Under the pieces are notes generated by a model. That model was given only the letters and a program-made list of their open reading frames with translations, ran no database searches and was not told the origin of the DNA. From Pseudomonas sp. GV085 (GTDB lineage: Bacteria; Pseudomonadota; Gammaproteobacteria; Pseudomonadales; Pseudomonadaceae): DNA of 64,000 bases. A program made the position numbers and the translations under genes. The stretch lies in contig NZ_QAOV01000002.1 of assembly GCF_003050925.1 (NCBI RefSeq), positions 372,001 to 436,000 of the forward strand. Reading direction: 5' to 3'. This document shows, piece after piece, positions 10,769 through 19,874 of the stretch; the first letter of the stretch is position 1, and the number at the start of each line of letters is the position of its first letter.

Positions 10769-12425
10769 CGGGCCGCAAGCCCTCGGGCCGGCACCGATCA
10801 AGACCAGCCGTTTCAGCGTTTCGCTGGTCTGGATCGTACCGATCGTCGCGGTGCTGGTGGGTATTTCGCTGGTGGTTCACAGCATTCTGCAGCAAGGCCC
10901 GACCATCGTTGTCACGTTCAAGACAGGGGACGGCCTGACCGCGAATAAAACCGAGGTCAAATACCGCAATGTCGTGATCGGTCATGTCTCCGATGTGGAG
11001 CTGAGCGCTGACCAGAAGAGCGTCAACGCCACGATCAAACTGGAAAAACAGGCCGAAAGCTTTACCCGCGAAGACTCGCAGTTCTGGGTCGTGCGGCCGC
11101 GCATTGGCGCTGGCGGTGTGTCGGGCATCGATACGCTGCTGTCGGGCGATTACATCGGTGCCGATATCGGCCAGGCCAACGGCCGGGCAAAACACTTCAA
11201 GGGGCTGGAGAATCCGCCGCCCATCACCTACGGCGAGCCGGGCAAGCGTTTCACCCTGTTCACACAGGATCTGGGGTCGCTGGATATCGGCTCTCCGGTC
11301 TACTACCGCAAGATCCCGGTGGGTCAGGTGGTGGCCTACGCGCTGGACCCGGATGGCAAAGGCGTGAACATCGAGCTGTTCATCCATGCACCCAATGACA
11401 AGTACGTCACCGAAAACACCCGTTTCTGGAACGCCAGCGGCATTGACGTGAGCGTCGGCGCCAACGGTTTTGCGGTCAAGACCGAATCGTTGTCTTCCTT
11501 GCTGGTGGGCGGTATTGCCTTCCGCGCGCCCGACTACAGTCCTGACGATAAACCTGCGGCTGCCGAGTACGCCTACGAACTGTTCGAAGACCAGCAAACC
11601 GCCCTCGCCCCGCCAAACGGCAAGCCGCAGTACCTGGCCATGCGTTTCGACCAGGCAATGCGCGGGCTCAAGGTCGATGCGCCGGTGGAATTCCTCGGCG
11701 TGGAAATCGGCAAGGTGGTGGCGGTCAATCTGGATTACGACGAGAAAAAACGCTCCTTTCCGGTCAACGTCGGCATCGTGATTTACCCACAACGCCTGGG
11801 CCAGGCCCACCTCAAAATGCTCAAGGCGCTCAGTCATGATCCCAATGACGAAGCCGGGAGTGTGCGTCTTATCGGCACCTTTATCGAAAACGGCCTGCGT
11901 GCCCAGGCCCGCACTGGCAACTTCCTGACCGGCCAGCTGTACATCTCCCTGGACTTCTACCCCAAGGCCGACAAAGTCGCCTTCGATACAGCGGCCCGCC
12001 CGGTCATGATTCCGACCCTTCCCGGCAGCCTCGAGCAGTTGCAGGAAAAACTCGAATCCATGGTCGACAAGATCAACAAACTGCCGATCGAGCGTATTGC
12101 CGGCAATCTCGATGGCAATCTCGTCGAACTGCGCAAAGGCATGATGCAATTCAACGGCAAGATCCTGCCTGGCGTGCAGACCACCTTGGCGGACGTCAGC
12201 AAGACCCTGGTAACGGCCAATTCGACCTTGCAATCCGCCAGTTCGACCTTGGCCGAGGATTCACCACAACGGGAAAAACTGGGACAAACCCTGGATGAAC
12301 TGGGACGCACGTCGAGATCCTTGCGTGATCTTTCGGATTACCTGGGACGGCATCCGGAATCGCTGCTTCGCGGCCGTCCGAACAATGCCGCCCCCGTGGA
12401 TCTGCAAGGGCCACCGCGCAACTGA
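10749..12425 (+). CDS. pqiB: MCE-domain intermembrane transport protein PqiB
   Basis: 558 residues starting at MKSQATD, placed by a strong AGGAGG at 10737-10742. One N-terminal membrane anchor (about residues 24-44, VSLVWIVPIVAVLVGISLVV) is followed by three MCE modules (starting near IVVTFKTGDGLTANKTEV, FTLFTQDLGSLDIGSPV and YLAMRFDQAMRGL). The C-terminal region is predicted helical. Three MCE modules and this length match E. coli PqiB, whose hexamer forms a needle-like lipid tunnel across the periplasm. It sits between two pqiA genes and pqiC. Confidence 0.92.
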   Translation: MKSQATDGPQALGPAPIKTSRFSVSLVWIVPIVAVLVGISLVVHSILQQGPTIVVTFKTGDGLTANKTEVKYRNVVIGHVSDVELSADQKSVNATIKLEKQAESFTREDSQFWVVRPRIGAGGVSGIDTLLSGDYIGADIGQANGRAKHFKGLENPPPITYGEPGKRFTLFTQDLGSLDIGSPVYYRKIPVGQVVAYALDPDGKGVNIELFIHAPNDKYVTENTRFWNASGIDVSVGANGFAVKTESLSSLLVGGIAFRAPDYSPDDKPAAAEYAYELFEDQQTALAPPNGKPQYLAMRFDQAMRGLKVDAPVEFLGVEIGKVVAVNLDYDEKKRSFPVNVGIVIYPQRLGQAHLKMLKALSHDPNDEAGSVRLIGTFIENGLRAQARTGNFLTGQLYISLDFYPKADKVAFDTAARPVMIPTLPGSLEQLQEKLESMVDKINKLPIERIAGNLDGNLVELRKGMMQFNGKILPGVQTTLADVSKTLVTANSTLQSASSTLAEDSPQREKLGQTLDELGRTSRSLRDLSDYLGRHPESLLRGRPNNAAPVDLQGPPRN

Positions 12426-12442
12426 ACACAGGAGCAACACCC

Positions 12443-13000
12443 ATGGCTTTTCCGCTGAAGCTCACATTGGTCACCGCGATGTTGCTGCTCGCCGCTTGCC
12501 GCAGTGACCCGATTCACTTCCATACCCTGACCCCGGCCCAGGCGGGCGATCACTCAAGGACCCGCGTCGGGGCGATTCAGATCGAGACGATCAGCGTGCC
12601 GCCCCAGGTCGATCGTGCGCAGATCGTCATTCGCGAGGGCAACAGTGGCCTGGCGATCCTGGAATCCCAATGGTGGGCCGCGACTCTCGTGGACGAATTG
12701 CGCAGCGCACTGGCCGATCAATTGAGTAACAGTCCTGCACAAGGCAAATATTCGGTGCGGGTCGATGTGCAGCGTTTTGACTCGGTTCCCGGTCAATACG
12801 CATTGATGGACGTGGAATGGCGCCTGCGCAGTGCCGGCATCGGCGATACGGCACGGGTGATTTGCCGCAGCACCTTGCAAACGCCGTCAGGTGCGAGCAT
12901 CGATGACCTGGTGCTTGCCCAGCAAAACAACGTCAAACGCCTGGCCGCGCTGATCAGCCAGGCTGCCGCCAGACCACAGGCTGACTGCCCTTCGCCCTGA
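12443..13000 (+). CDS. pqiC: PqiC-like outer-membrane lipoprotein
   Basis: 185 residues with a lipoprotein signal: MAFPLKLTLVTAMLLLAAC, lipobox LAAC, so the mature N-terminus is a lipidated Cys. The rest matches the ABC-type auxiliary/PqiC family (DUF330). It binds the distal end of PqiB at the outer membrane. It starts 17 bp after pqiB behind an AGGAG and is the last gene of the pqi operon. Confidence 0.88.
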   Translation: MAFPLKLTLVTAMLLLAACRSDPIHFHTLTPAQAGDHSRTRVGAIQIETISVPPQVDRAQIVIREGNSGLAILESQWWAATLVDELRSALADQLSNSPAQGKYSVRVDVQRFDSVPGQYALMDVEWRLRSAGIGDTARVICRSTLQTPSGASIDDLVLAQQNNVKRLAALISQAAARPQADCPSP

Positions 13001-13053
13001 ACGGGTTTCCTCTCTGCGGATTAACGGCGGCAAGTGCGTCGTTAATCCCGTTC
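12999..13053 (+). terminator. Nested stem-loop after pqiC, possible terminator
   Basis: GAACGGG at 12999 pairs with CCCGTTC ending at 13053, and inside it GGATTAACG (13018) pairs with CGTTAATCC (ending 13048). There is no run of T after the stem, so intrinsic termination is uncertain; it may be a 3'-end protecting hairpin. Confidence 0.45.
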
Positions 13054-13301
13054 CTTATGTCCCTTCTGTTTCCCGCTGTCATTCCCCGCTGAAGTACAAG
13101 AGAAAAAATCCCGGCATCAGATTAATTACCCACCGGAACCCCCTCTGCAATTTTTTCACATTCCTTTCACCGCTCCGACACCTGCTCTGATTTAACGTGG
13201 GCTGCAATTAATTCGCTGACTTAGTCTCGGCGGTCATTTTTCGCGCTGTTTCAAGTGTTGTTTAACAGCACTTCCCTGGCGCTCCAACGGGTGAAAAAAA
13301 C
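13001..13301. other. Intergenic regulatory region before the Ais-like phosphatase gene
   Basis: About 300 bp without a gene. It contains the stem-loop after pqiC, the direct-repeat operator at 13151-13170 and a possible -10 box TTTAAC at 13191-13196. Confidence 0.6.
13151..13170 (+). promoter_or_regulatory. Response-regulator-type operator, TTCAC direct repeat with 11-bp period
   Basis: The sequence TTTTTTCACATTCCTTTCAC contains two TTCAC half-sites 11 bp apart. It matches at 18 of 20 positions a site in front of the arn operon (20977-20996). A possible -10 box (TTTAAC) follows 20 bp later, so a bound OmpR/PhoB-type activator would touch the -35 region. PmrA, ColR or a related regulator is a candidate; the identity is inferred. 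Confidence 0.6.
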
Positions 13302-13958
13302 TTGGTCAACCCCGTCTCGCGTAAATCGTCTTCGCGCCTGTCCAGATCGGTCGTGGCCATTGGTGCACTGAGCCTCGCCGTGCTTGCCACCTGTTTTGTC
13401 CTGTGGCCGAAATCACCGGCCAACCTGGCCCATGAGGGCGCACAAGCCCGGGCCCAATTGCTGCAACAATGGAGTGCCGGCGAGATCGCGGTGCTGCTTC
13501 GTCATGCCGAGCGCTGCGACCGTTCCAGCAATCCTTGCCTGGGCCCGGCCGACGGCATTACCCGTGTCGGCAGTGAAGCGGCCGCTCGTGTCGGGCAAGG
13601 CCTGGCACGCCTGGGTTTGACGCAAACCGACATCCTCACCAGCCCGGTGACGCGCACCGTGCAGACCGCACATTACATGTTCAACAGCGACCCACGGACC
13701 CAGGAGTGGCTGGCGACCTGCGGCACGACCCTGCGTAACGATGTCGTGGCGCACAAGGTGGCGCACCGCAATCTGGTGCTGATGACCCACAGCGGTTGCA
13801 TCGCTGATTTTGAAAAGCAGACCGGCTTCAAGCATTCGGCGAAGGACGCCGAGTACAGCAGCGCGTTGTTTGTCCACATCGATGGTCATGGGCAACTGAA
13901 AGTACTCGGCATTGTGAATGCCGAAGACTGGAACACTCTATTACAAGAAAAGAACTGA
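13302..13958 (+). CDS. Ais/PmrG-like histidine phosphatase (LPS heptose-phosphate phosphatase family)
   Basis: 218 residues if the TTG at 13302 is used; no ATG lies near the N-terminus, so the start is uncertain. A hydrophobic anchor (about residues 17-34) precedes the histidine-phosphatase motif LLRHAERCDRS (catalytic His near residue 67). LTSPVTRTVQTA and the second histidine in LVLMTHSGC follow. The RHAERCD segment is characteristic of Ais, which in enterobacteria sits beside the arn operon, is PmrA-controlled and removes core heptose phosphate. Here it precedes a second arnT, supporting a role in LPS charge modification at the periplasmic face. Confidence 0.75.
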   Translation: MVNPVSRKSSSRLSRSVVAIGALSLAVLATCFVLWPKSPANLAHEGAQARAQLLQQWSAGEIAVLLRHAERCDRSSNPCLGPADGITRVGSEAAARVGQGLARLGLTQTDILTSPVTRTVQTAHYMFNSDPRTQEWLATCGTTLRNDVVAHKVAHRNLVLMTHSGCIADFEKQTGFKHSAKDAEYSSALFVHIDGHGQLKVLGIVNAEDWNTLLQEKN

Positions 13959-14028
13959 AATCATTACGGATCGAGAACCTTGGCACTAAGTTGTTTCAAG
14001 CCGGACTGAATGGAACCTGAACAGAACA

Positions 14029-14054
14029 GCGAGAAGTGTGATTGAACTTCTCGC
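14029..14054 (+). other. 9-bp stem-loop between ais-like gene and arnT
   Basis: GCGAGAAGT (14029-14037) pairs with ACTTCTCGC (14046-14054) around an 8-base loop. No T-tract follows, so it may be a processing or attenuation structure rather than a terminator. Confidence 0.4.
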
Positions 14055-14132
14055 CGTTCAATATCATTCCGGCTTTCTCTCACTAGTTGCACATCACTCT
14101 TCAACCTGCCATCTCAGCGCCAAGGTCCAGAC

Positions 14133-15863
14133 ATGACGTCAATTCAGCCACTGCCGGATTTTGCTGACCATTCTTCCCGCCTGCACGCCCCACGCGCGCC
14201 TGCCAACGAGCGTAGCGAGCGCTGGATGCTATTGGCGTTGTTACTGGCGTTCCTCGTGTTCTACTTGCTGCCGCTGATGAGCCACGGACTGTGGATTCCC
14301 GATGAAACCCGTTATGCCCAGATCAGCCAGGAAATGCTGCAGGGCGGGAACTGGGTCTCGCCGCATTTCATGGGCCTGCGTTATTTCGAAAAACCGATTG
14401 CCGGGTACTGGATGATTGCCATCGGCCAGGCGGTGTTCGGTGACAATCTGTTCGGGGTACGCATCGCGTCAGCGTTGAGTACCGGGCTGAGCGTGTGGCT
14501 GATCTACCTGATTGCCCACCGGTTCTGGGGCGATCCACGCAAAAGCTTCGCCTGCGCGCTGCTCTACATGAGCTTCGGGCTGATTGCCGGACAAGCCGGG
14601 TACGCCAACCTCGATCCGCAGTTCACCCTGTGGGTCAACCTGAGCCTGGTTTCCCTGTGGTTTGCCATCGACGTTCGCAGCACTCGCGCCCGCCTGGGAT
14701 TCTGGGCGCTGTTGGGCATCGCCTGCGGCATGGGCTTCATGACCAAGGGCTTTCTGGCCTGGCTGCTGCCGGCGGTGATCGCCCTGCCCTACATGCTCTG
14801 GCAGCGTCGCATGGGCGAACTGTTGCGCTACGGGCCACTGGCTGTTGTGGTCGCCGCGGCCGTCTGCCTGCCCTGGGCATTGGCCATTCATCATCAGGAA
14901 CCGGACTTCTGGGATTTCTTCTTCTGGAACGAGCACGTACGCCGCTTCGCCGCCGACAATGCGCAACACGCCCGTCCGTGGTGGTTCTACCTGCCGATGC
15001 TGGTCGTTTCCGCCCTGCCCTGGGCTGTGTTGTTGCCGACAACGTTCATCCAGGCCTGGAACAACAAGCGTCAGCCCGTCGGTGGATTTCTCCTGCTCTG
15101 GTTGTTGTTGCCATTGGCGATTTTCAGCATGAGCAGCGGCAAGCTCCCGACCTACATCATGCCGTGCCTGTTGCCGCTGGCGCTGCTAATGGGCCATGCG
15201 CTGACCGGCCTGCTGGAACAGGCACGGGGACGGACGATTCGCGTCAACGGCTGGCTCAACGTGGTCATCGCCACGGTGGCTTTGATCGCTTTGCTGTACC
15301 TGCAACTGAGCAAAGAGATTTTCGAGAATACCGAGATGTTCAGCCTGTCCCTGGCGTTCATCGTGCTGCTGGGCTGGATCATCGCCAACGCGCTGCAAAT
15401 CCTGCGGCCATTGACGTTATGGGCGATGCCGGCCCTCGGCATCTGGTTGCTGGTGGCGCTGCTGCCCGCCGCCATGCCGGGTCAGATCGTCGACAGCAAG
15501 ATGCCCGACCGGTTTATCGCCGAACACCTGGACAGCTTGAACCAGACCACCTCGCTGCTGAGCAACGACCTGGGGGCGGCATCTGCCTTGTCGTGGCTGA
15601 CCAGGCGACCGGAAGTAGCGCTCTACAATGTCGTTGGTGAAATGAAATACGGCCTGCAGGATCCCGCCGCCGCCTCGCGCAAAGTGGCCCTGCAGGAGGT
15701 CGGACACTGGATGACCGAGGCGCGTAAAAAGGGCTCGGTCGGGGTGGTGATGAGGGTCAACCGCGTCGATGAAATTCAGGAAGTCGAGGCGCTGCCCACC
15801 GACGGAAAACGCTATCGGCGCGGCAACTTGCAGGTCCTGATCTTCCCGCAAATCCAGCCCTGA
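14133..15863 (+). CDS. arnT: Undecaprenyl phosphate-alpha-L-Ara4N transferase, first (stand-alone) copy
   Basis: 576 residues, GT-C fold with about a dozen membrane helices. The catalytic first periplasmic loop reads [17 protein letters not shown] with Asp57-Glu58. The protein would transfer 4-amino-4-deoxy-L-arabinose from undecaprenyl phosphate to lipid A phosphates on the periplasmic side of the inner membrane. It is clearly paralogous to the arnT inside the arn operon (26238), sharing long motifs such as [16 protein letters not shown], but has 26 extra N-terminal residues. It lies 174 bp after the Ais-like gene. Two arnT genes are known from other fluorescens-group genomes. A strong terminator follows. 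Confidence 0.9.
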   Translation: MTSIQPLPDFADHSSRLHAPRAPANERSERWMLLALLLAFLVFYLLPLMSHGLWIPDETRYAQISQEMLQGGNWVSPHFMGLRYFEKPIAGYWMIAIGQAVFGDNLFGVRIASALSTGLSVWLIYLIAHRFWGDPRKSFACALLYMSFGLIAGQAGYANLDPQFTLWVNLSLVSLWFAIDVRSTRARLGFWALLGIACGMGFMTKGFLAWLLPAVIALPYMLWQRRMGELLRYGPLAVVVAAAVCLPWALAIHHQEPDFWDFFFWNEHVRRFAADNAQHARPWWFYLPMLVVSALPWAVLLPTTFIQAWNNKRQPVGGFLLLWLLLPLAIFSMSSGKLPTYIMPCLLPLALLMGHALTGLLEQARGRTIRVNGWLNVVIATVALIALLYLQLSKEIFENTEMFSLSLAFIVLLGWIIANALQILRPLTLWAMPALGIWLLVALLPAAMPGQIVDSKMPDRFIAEHLDSLNQTTSLLSNDLGAASALSWLTRRPEVALYNVVGEMKYGLQDPAAASRKVALQEVGHWMTEARKKGSVGVVMRVNRVDEIQEVEALPTDGKRYRRGNLQVLIFPQIQP

Positions 15864-15876
15864 CAGGCAAGACGCA

Positions 15877-15916
15877 AAAAGCCCGAGAGGTCGAACCGGC
15901 CTCTCGGGCTTTTTTG
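15877..15916 (+). terminator. Intrinsic terminator after the first arnT
   Basis: GCCCGAGAGG (15881-15890) pairs perfectly with CCTCTCGGGC (15900-15909) and is followed at once by six T residues. This is a textbook Rho-independent terminator; the A-run on the left side would also let it work on the opposite strand. Confidence 0.92.
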
Positions 15917-16187
15917 CGGGTGAACGCCAAAGGCACGACAAAAGGCAGTCGAGGGCAGTGCCATATTCTGATCGGCGACATCGTTTGATCGACGAGTCGA
16001 ACCACAGCGGGCACAACACTGCTAATCTGAATGAAAATTACATGTATTTACGGTTTTTTTTACGTTATTTTCTCATTTGGATGTCTACATTCCCTGCAAT
16101 TCAAAACATGCAAATGATTCGCATTGGTTTACAAGCGTTTCAATGCGTATGACTTTCAAAAAAAATGCACCAGGAGCAGCCCGCAGA
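15917..16187. other. AT-rich leader/promoter region of the iron transport operon
   Basis: About 270 bp without a gene. The middle (16020-16090) is much richer in A and T than its surroundings, as expected of a promoter, and a possible Fur site lies at 16110-16128. Confidence 0.5.
16110..16128 (+). promoter_or_regulatory. Possible Fur box
   Basis: GCAAATGATTCGCATTGGT matches the 19-bp consensus GATAATGATAATCATTATC at 11 positions, including the AATGAT and CATT core halves. It is 60 bp before the start of an iron-binding protein gene. The match is moderate. Confidence 0.5.
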
Positions 16188-17201
16188 ATGATTCCCAACA
16201 TCCCTTCGTTCTTGAAAAAGGCCCTGCTGGCCACCGCTTTGCTGAGCGCTGGCCAGGTCTATGCAGCCGACTCCGTCGGCATCGTGGTGTACAACGCGCA
16301 ACACGAAGGCCTGACCAAGGCCTGGGTCGAGGGCTTTACCCAGGAGACCGGTATTCCCGTCACCCTGCGTAACGGCGATGACACCGAAATGGGCAACCAG
16401 ATCGTGCAGGAAGGCGCGGCTTCTCCGGCGGACGTATTCCTGACCGAAAACTCCCCGGCCATGGTGCTGGTCGACAACGCCGGGCTGTTTGCGCCGGTCG
16501 AGAAAACCACGCTGGAACAGGTTGACTCCGCCTACCGCCCGGCCCACGGCAAATGGGTAGGGATCGCTGCGCGCTCCACGGTGTTCGTCTACAACCCGAG
16601 CAAACTGCCGGAAGCCGACCTGCCGAAATCGATCATGGACCTGGCTTCGCCGAGCTGGAAGGGTCGCTGGGGTGCATCGCCAGGCGGTGCTGACTTCCAG
16701 GCCATCGTCGCTGCCATCCTGGAACAAAAGGGTGAAACCGCCACGCTGGATTGGCTTAAAGCGATGAAAACCAACTACGCCAACTACCGTGGCAACAGCT
16801 CGGTACTCAAAGCGGTGAATGCCGGGCAGATCGACAGCGGCGTGATCTACCACTATTACAGCCTGGTGGATCAGTCCAAGACCGGCGAAAACAGCAAAAA
16901 CACCGCCCTGCACTATTTCAAGCACAAAGATCCGGGCGCTTTTGTTAGCATCTCCGGCGGCGGCGTCCTCGCTTCCAGCCAACACAAAGAACAAGCCCAG
17001 GCGTTTCTCAAATACATTACCGGCAAGGATGGCCAGGCTGTCCTGAAGAACGGCAAGTCGTTTGAGTACGCCGTGGGCAAGAACGCTGAATCCAACCCTA
17101 AATTAGTGCCTCTGCAGCAACTCGATGCGCCGACTGTCGATGCTTCTAAACTCGACAGCAAAAAAGCCGTGGAGCTGATGACACAGGCCGGACTGCTCTA
17201 A
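16188..17201 (+). CDS. Periplasmic ferric iron-binding protein (FbpA/HitA family)
   Basis: 337 residues from the ATG at MIPNIPSF, chosen because a signal peptide (to VYA-ADS, about 26 residues) begins there and GGAG precedes it; in-frame starts exist further upstream. The mature protein starts VGIVVYNAQHEGLTKAWVEGF, typical of FbpA-like bacterial transferrins, with VIYHYYSLVDQ near residue 220, where the family has the iron-binding tyrosine pair. It would deliver Fe3+ to the permease encoded next. The next gene starts in the same frame directly after the TAA stop. Confidence 0.87.
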   Translation: MIPNIPSFLKKALLATALLSAGQVYAADSVGIVVYNAQHEGLTKAWVEGFTQETGIPVTLRNGDDTEMGNQIVQEGAASPADVFLTENSPAMVLVDNAGLFAPVEKTTLEQVDSAYRPAHGKWVGIAARSTVFVYNPSKLPEADLPKSIMDLASPSWKGRWGASPGGADFQAIVAAILEQKGETATLDWLKAMKTNYANYRGNSSVLKAVNAGQIDSGVIYHYYSLVDQSKTGENSKNTALHYFKHKDPGAFVSISGGGVLASSQHKEQAQAFLKYITGKDGQAVLKNGKSFEYAVGKNAESNPKLVPLQQLDAPTVDASKLDSKKAVELMTQAGLL

Positions 17202-18803
17202 TTGATACCTGAAACCCTGCCTGCGGGGGTCGTTGAGGCGACACCCGCACATTTGCGCCGACGATCCCGCGGAGTCTTTGCGGGACGTGGCGGTGTATGG
17301 GTGATCGGTTTATCGGTGCTGGTTTCATTACTGGCGCTGCTACCGATCGCTTACGTTGTTGGCGTGTCCCTGCAGACAGGCTGGTCAACCGTCGTGACTC
17401 TGGTGTTCCGCCCCCGGGTTGGCGAACTGCTGATCAATACCGTATTGCTGGTACTGCTGACGATTCCGTTGTGCGTTGCGCTGGGGGTGACGCTGGCGTG
17501 GCTCACAGAACGCACGAATTTACCCGGACGGCGCTGGTGGTCGTTGTTGGCCACCGCACCGCTGGCAGTGCCCGCGTTCGTTCACAGCTACGCCTGGGTC
17601 AGCCTGGTGCCGCCTATTCACGGGTTGTTTGCCGGTGTCCTGGTCTCGGTCATCGCCTACTTCCCGTTCCTGTATCTGCCGGTGGCGGCCACTTTGCGTC
17701 GGCTCGATCCGGCCATTGAGGACGTCGCCGAATCCATGGGGCTCAAACCCTGGAAAGTGTTTTTCCGCGTGGTACTGCCGCAATTGCGCTTAGCGATCTG
17801 CGGTGGCGCCTTGCTGGTCGGCCTGCATCTGCTGGCCGAATACGGCCTGTACGCGATGATCCGCTTCGACACTTTTACCACCGCGATCTTCGATCAGTTC
17901 AAATCGACCTTCAACGGCGCAGCGGCGCATATGCTGGCCAGCGTGCTGGCGTTGTGTTGCCTGGCGATGTTGACGGCCGAATCCGCCGCCCGGGGTTCGG
18001 CGCGTTACGCTCGCGTCGGTTCGGGAAGCGCCCGGGAGCAACGGGTCGTGTGCCTGAAACCGGTATCCACCCTGCTCTCGCTGACCCTGCAAATCGTGAC
18101 CTGCGCCCTGGCCCTGGGCGTGCCCTTGATCACCTTGGGTAAATGGCTGATCGCCGGGGGCGTGGAAGTCTGGGACATGGCCGAATTGCTGCCTGCGCTG
18201 GAGCAAACCCTGCTGTTGGGCGTCGCTGGCGCGGCGCTGACCACTTGCGCGGCGATCCCGATCGCCTGGCTGTCGATCCGCTACCCCGGCCGACTGCAAC
18301 GAGTGCTGGAAAGCTGCAACTACATCACCAGTTCCCTGCCGGGAATTATCGTGGCGCTGGCACTGGTGACCATCACGATCCATTTTGCCCGGCCGATTTA
18401 CCAGACCACCTTCACCGTGCTGCTGGCGTACCTGCTGATGTTCTTGCCCCGCGCCCTGGTGAGCCTGCGCGCAGGCATTGCCCAGGCCCCGGTGGAACTG
18501 GAAAACATTGCCCGCAGCCTGGGCCGCTCGCCGGCCCGGGCCCTGTGGCTGATCACCTTGCGCCTGGCCGCGCCGGGGGCTGCCGCCGGCGCGGCGCTGG
18601 TGTTCCTGGCGATCACCAACGAATTGACCGCCACCCTGCTGCTGTCCCCGAATGGCACGCGCACCCTGGCGACCGGATTCTGGGCCATGACCAGCGAAAT
18701 CGATTACGCGGCCGCTGCGCCTTACGCCTTATTGATGGTTGTGCTGTCGCTTCCGTTGACCGGACTTCTTTATCACCAATCGAAAAAAACGGCTGGCCGA
18801 TGA
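17202..18803 (+). CDS. Ferric iron ABC transporter permease (FbpB/HitB family)
   Basis: 533 residues with two binding-protein-dependent permease domains in one chain (about residues 60-265 and 330-525), each with an EAA-type loop ([22 protein letters not shown] and [22 protein letters not shown]). About 12 membrane helices are visible. The first codon after the stop of the binding-protein gene is TTG and is taken as the start; no ATG is available near the N-terminus. The 3' end overlaps the ATPase gene (ATGA). It forms the inner-membrane channel of the iron importer. Confidence 0.85.
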   Translation: MIPETLPAGVVEATPAHLRRRSRGVFAGRGGVWVIGLSVLVSLLALLPIAYVVGVSLQTGWSTVVTLVFRPRVGELLINTVLLVLLTIPLCVALGVTLAWLTERTNLPGRRWWSLLATAPLAVPAFVHSYAWVSLVPPIHGLFAGVLVSVIAYFPFLYLPVAATLRRLDPAIEDVAESMGLKPWKVFFRVVLPQLRLAICGGALLVGLHLLAEYGLYAMIRFDTFTTAIFDQFKSTFNGAAAHMLASVLALCCLAMLTAESAARGSARYARVGSGSAREQRVVCLKPVSTLLSLTLQIVTCALALGVPLITLGKWLIAGGVEVWDMAELLPALEQTLLLGVAGAALTTCAAIPIAWLSIRYPGRLQRVLESCNYITSSLPGIIVALALVTITIHFARPIYQTTFTVLLAYLLMFLPRALVSLRAGIAQAPVELENIARSLGRSPARALWLITLRLAAPGAAAGAALVFLAITNELTATLLLSPNGTRTLATGFWAMTSEIDYAAAAPYALLMVVLSLPLTGLLYHQSKKTAGR

Positions 18804-19870
18804 ACACTCTTGAATTGAATGCCCTCTACAAGTCCTATGGCGCCCATTGCGCCCTGGACAACGTCAGCCTGTCGGTGCCCAGCGGCAGTCGCACGGTGAT
18901 CGTCGGTCCTTCCGGCTCCGGTAAAACCACGTTACTGCGCATGATTGCCGGCTTCGAATTCCCCGACGCCGGGCGTCTTTCGTTCAATGGTCAGACCCTG
19001 GTCGACGGCACCCACGAAGTGCCGGCCCATCGACGTCTGATCGGCTATGTGCCGCAGGATGGCGCACTCTTTCCACACATGACCGTGGCCGCGAACATCG
19101 GCTTCGGCCTGGCGACCAAGGGCACTGAAAAACAACAGCGAATCGCCGAATTGATGGACAGTGTGGCGCTGGACGCGAAGATGGCCGAGCGCTGGCCTCA
19201 CGAATTGTCCGGTGGCCAGCAACAGCGAGTGGCCCTGGCCCGGGCATTGGCGCAACAACCACGGCTGATGCTGCTGGACGAGCCGTTCTCGGCGCTCGAT
19301 ACCGGATTGCGCGCGGCGATGCGCAAGATGGTTGCGCGACTGCTGGAAGACGCGGGCGTCACCACCATTCTGGTCACCCATGACCAGAGTGAAGCTCTGT
19401 CGTTCGCCGACCAGTTGGCAGTGATGCGCCATGGCCGATTGGTCCAGTCAGGGCACCCGCTGGACCTTTACCGTTATCCTGAAGACGAACAGACCGCGCT
19501 GTTTCTGGGGGATGCCGTGGTCATGCCCGCGCGCATCGAGGCGGGCTGGGCCCATTGCGACCTGGGGCGGATCCCGGTCAACAACCACCGCAACAACCGC
19601 TCGGCGCAGATCATGCTGCGCCCCGAACAGCTGCAACTGGCCAGCATCCTGCCCAGTGACCCGCAAGACAGCGGTTGCCGGGCCGTGGTCACCGACCGGG
19701 ACTTCAGCGGCAACACCTGCACGCTGACGGTGGAACTCCAGCCGTTGACCAGTAGCGAGCAACCGGGCCGATCACTGCTGGTGCGCAGCTCAGGCATGTA
19801 TGCACCACCCGCCGGCAGCTCGGTTCAGGTCTCGACCATCGGCCATGCCCATGTGCTGAGCGAGTTGTGA
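18800..19870 (+). CDS. Ferric iron ABC transporter ATP-binding protein (FbpC/HitC family)
   Basis: 356 residues, start at the ATG overlapping the permease stop. Walker A is GPSGSGKTT (residues 36-44), the signature is [15 protein letters not shown], Walker B is [12 protein letters not shown] and the switch histidine is in LVTHDQ. A C-terminal TOBE-like regulatory domain (about 275-350) follows, as usual for iron, polyamine and sulfate importers. Third gene of the iron-uptake operon. Confidence 0.88.
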   Translation: MNTLELNALYKSYGAHCALDNVSLSVPSGSRTVIVGPSGSGKTTLLRMIAGFEFPDAGRLSFNGQTLVDGTHEVPAHRRLIGYVPQDGALFPHMTVAANIGFGLATKGTEKQQRIAELMDSVALDAKMAERWPHELSGGQQQRVALARALAQQPRLMLLDEPFSALDTGLRAAMRKMVARLLEDAGVTTILVTHDQSEALSFADQLAVMRHGRLVQSGHPLDLYRYPEDEQTALFLGDAVVMPARIEAGWAHCDLGRIPVNNHRNNRSAQIMLRPEQLQLASILPSDPQDSGCRAVVTDRDFSGNTCTLTVELQPLTSSEQPGRSLLVRSSGMYAPPAGSSVQVSTIGHAHVLSEL

Positions 19871-19874
19871 TCGT

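Noticed and set aside
10755..12233. 492-codon open frame antisense to pqiB
   Set aside because: Shadow of a GC-rich gene; no homology features, and the sense strand has three MCE domains.
14029..14054. Hairpin between the ais-like gene and arnT as an intrinsic terminator
   Set aside because: No T-tract follows the stem.
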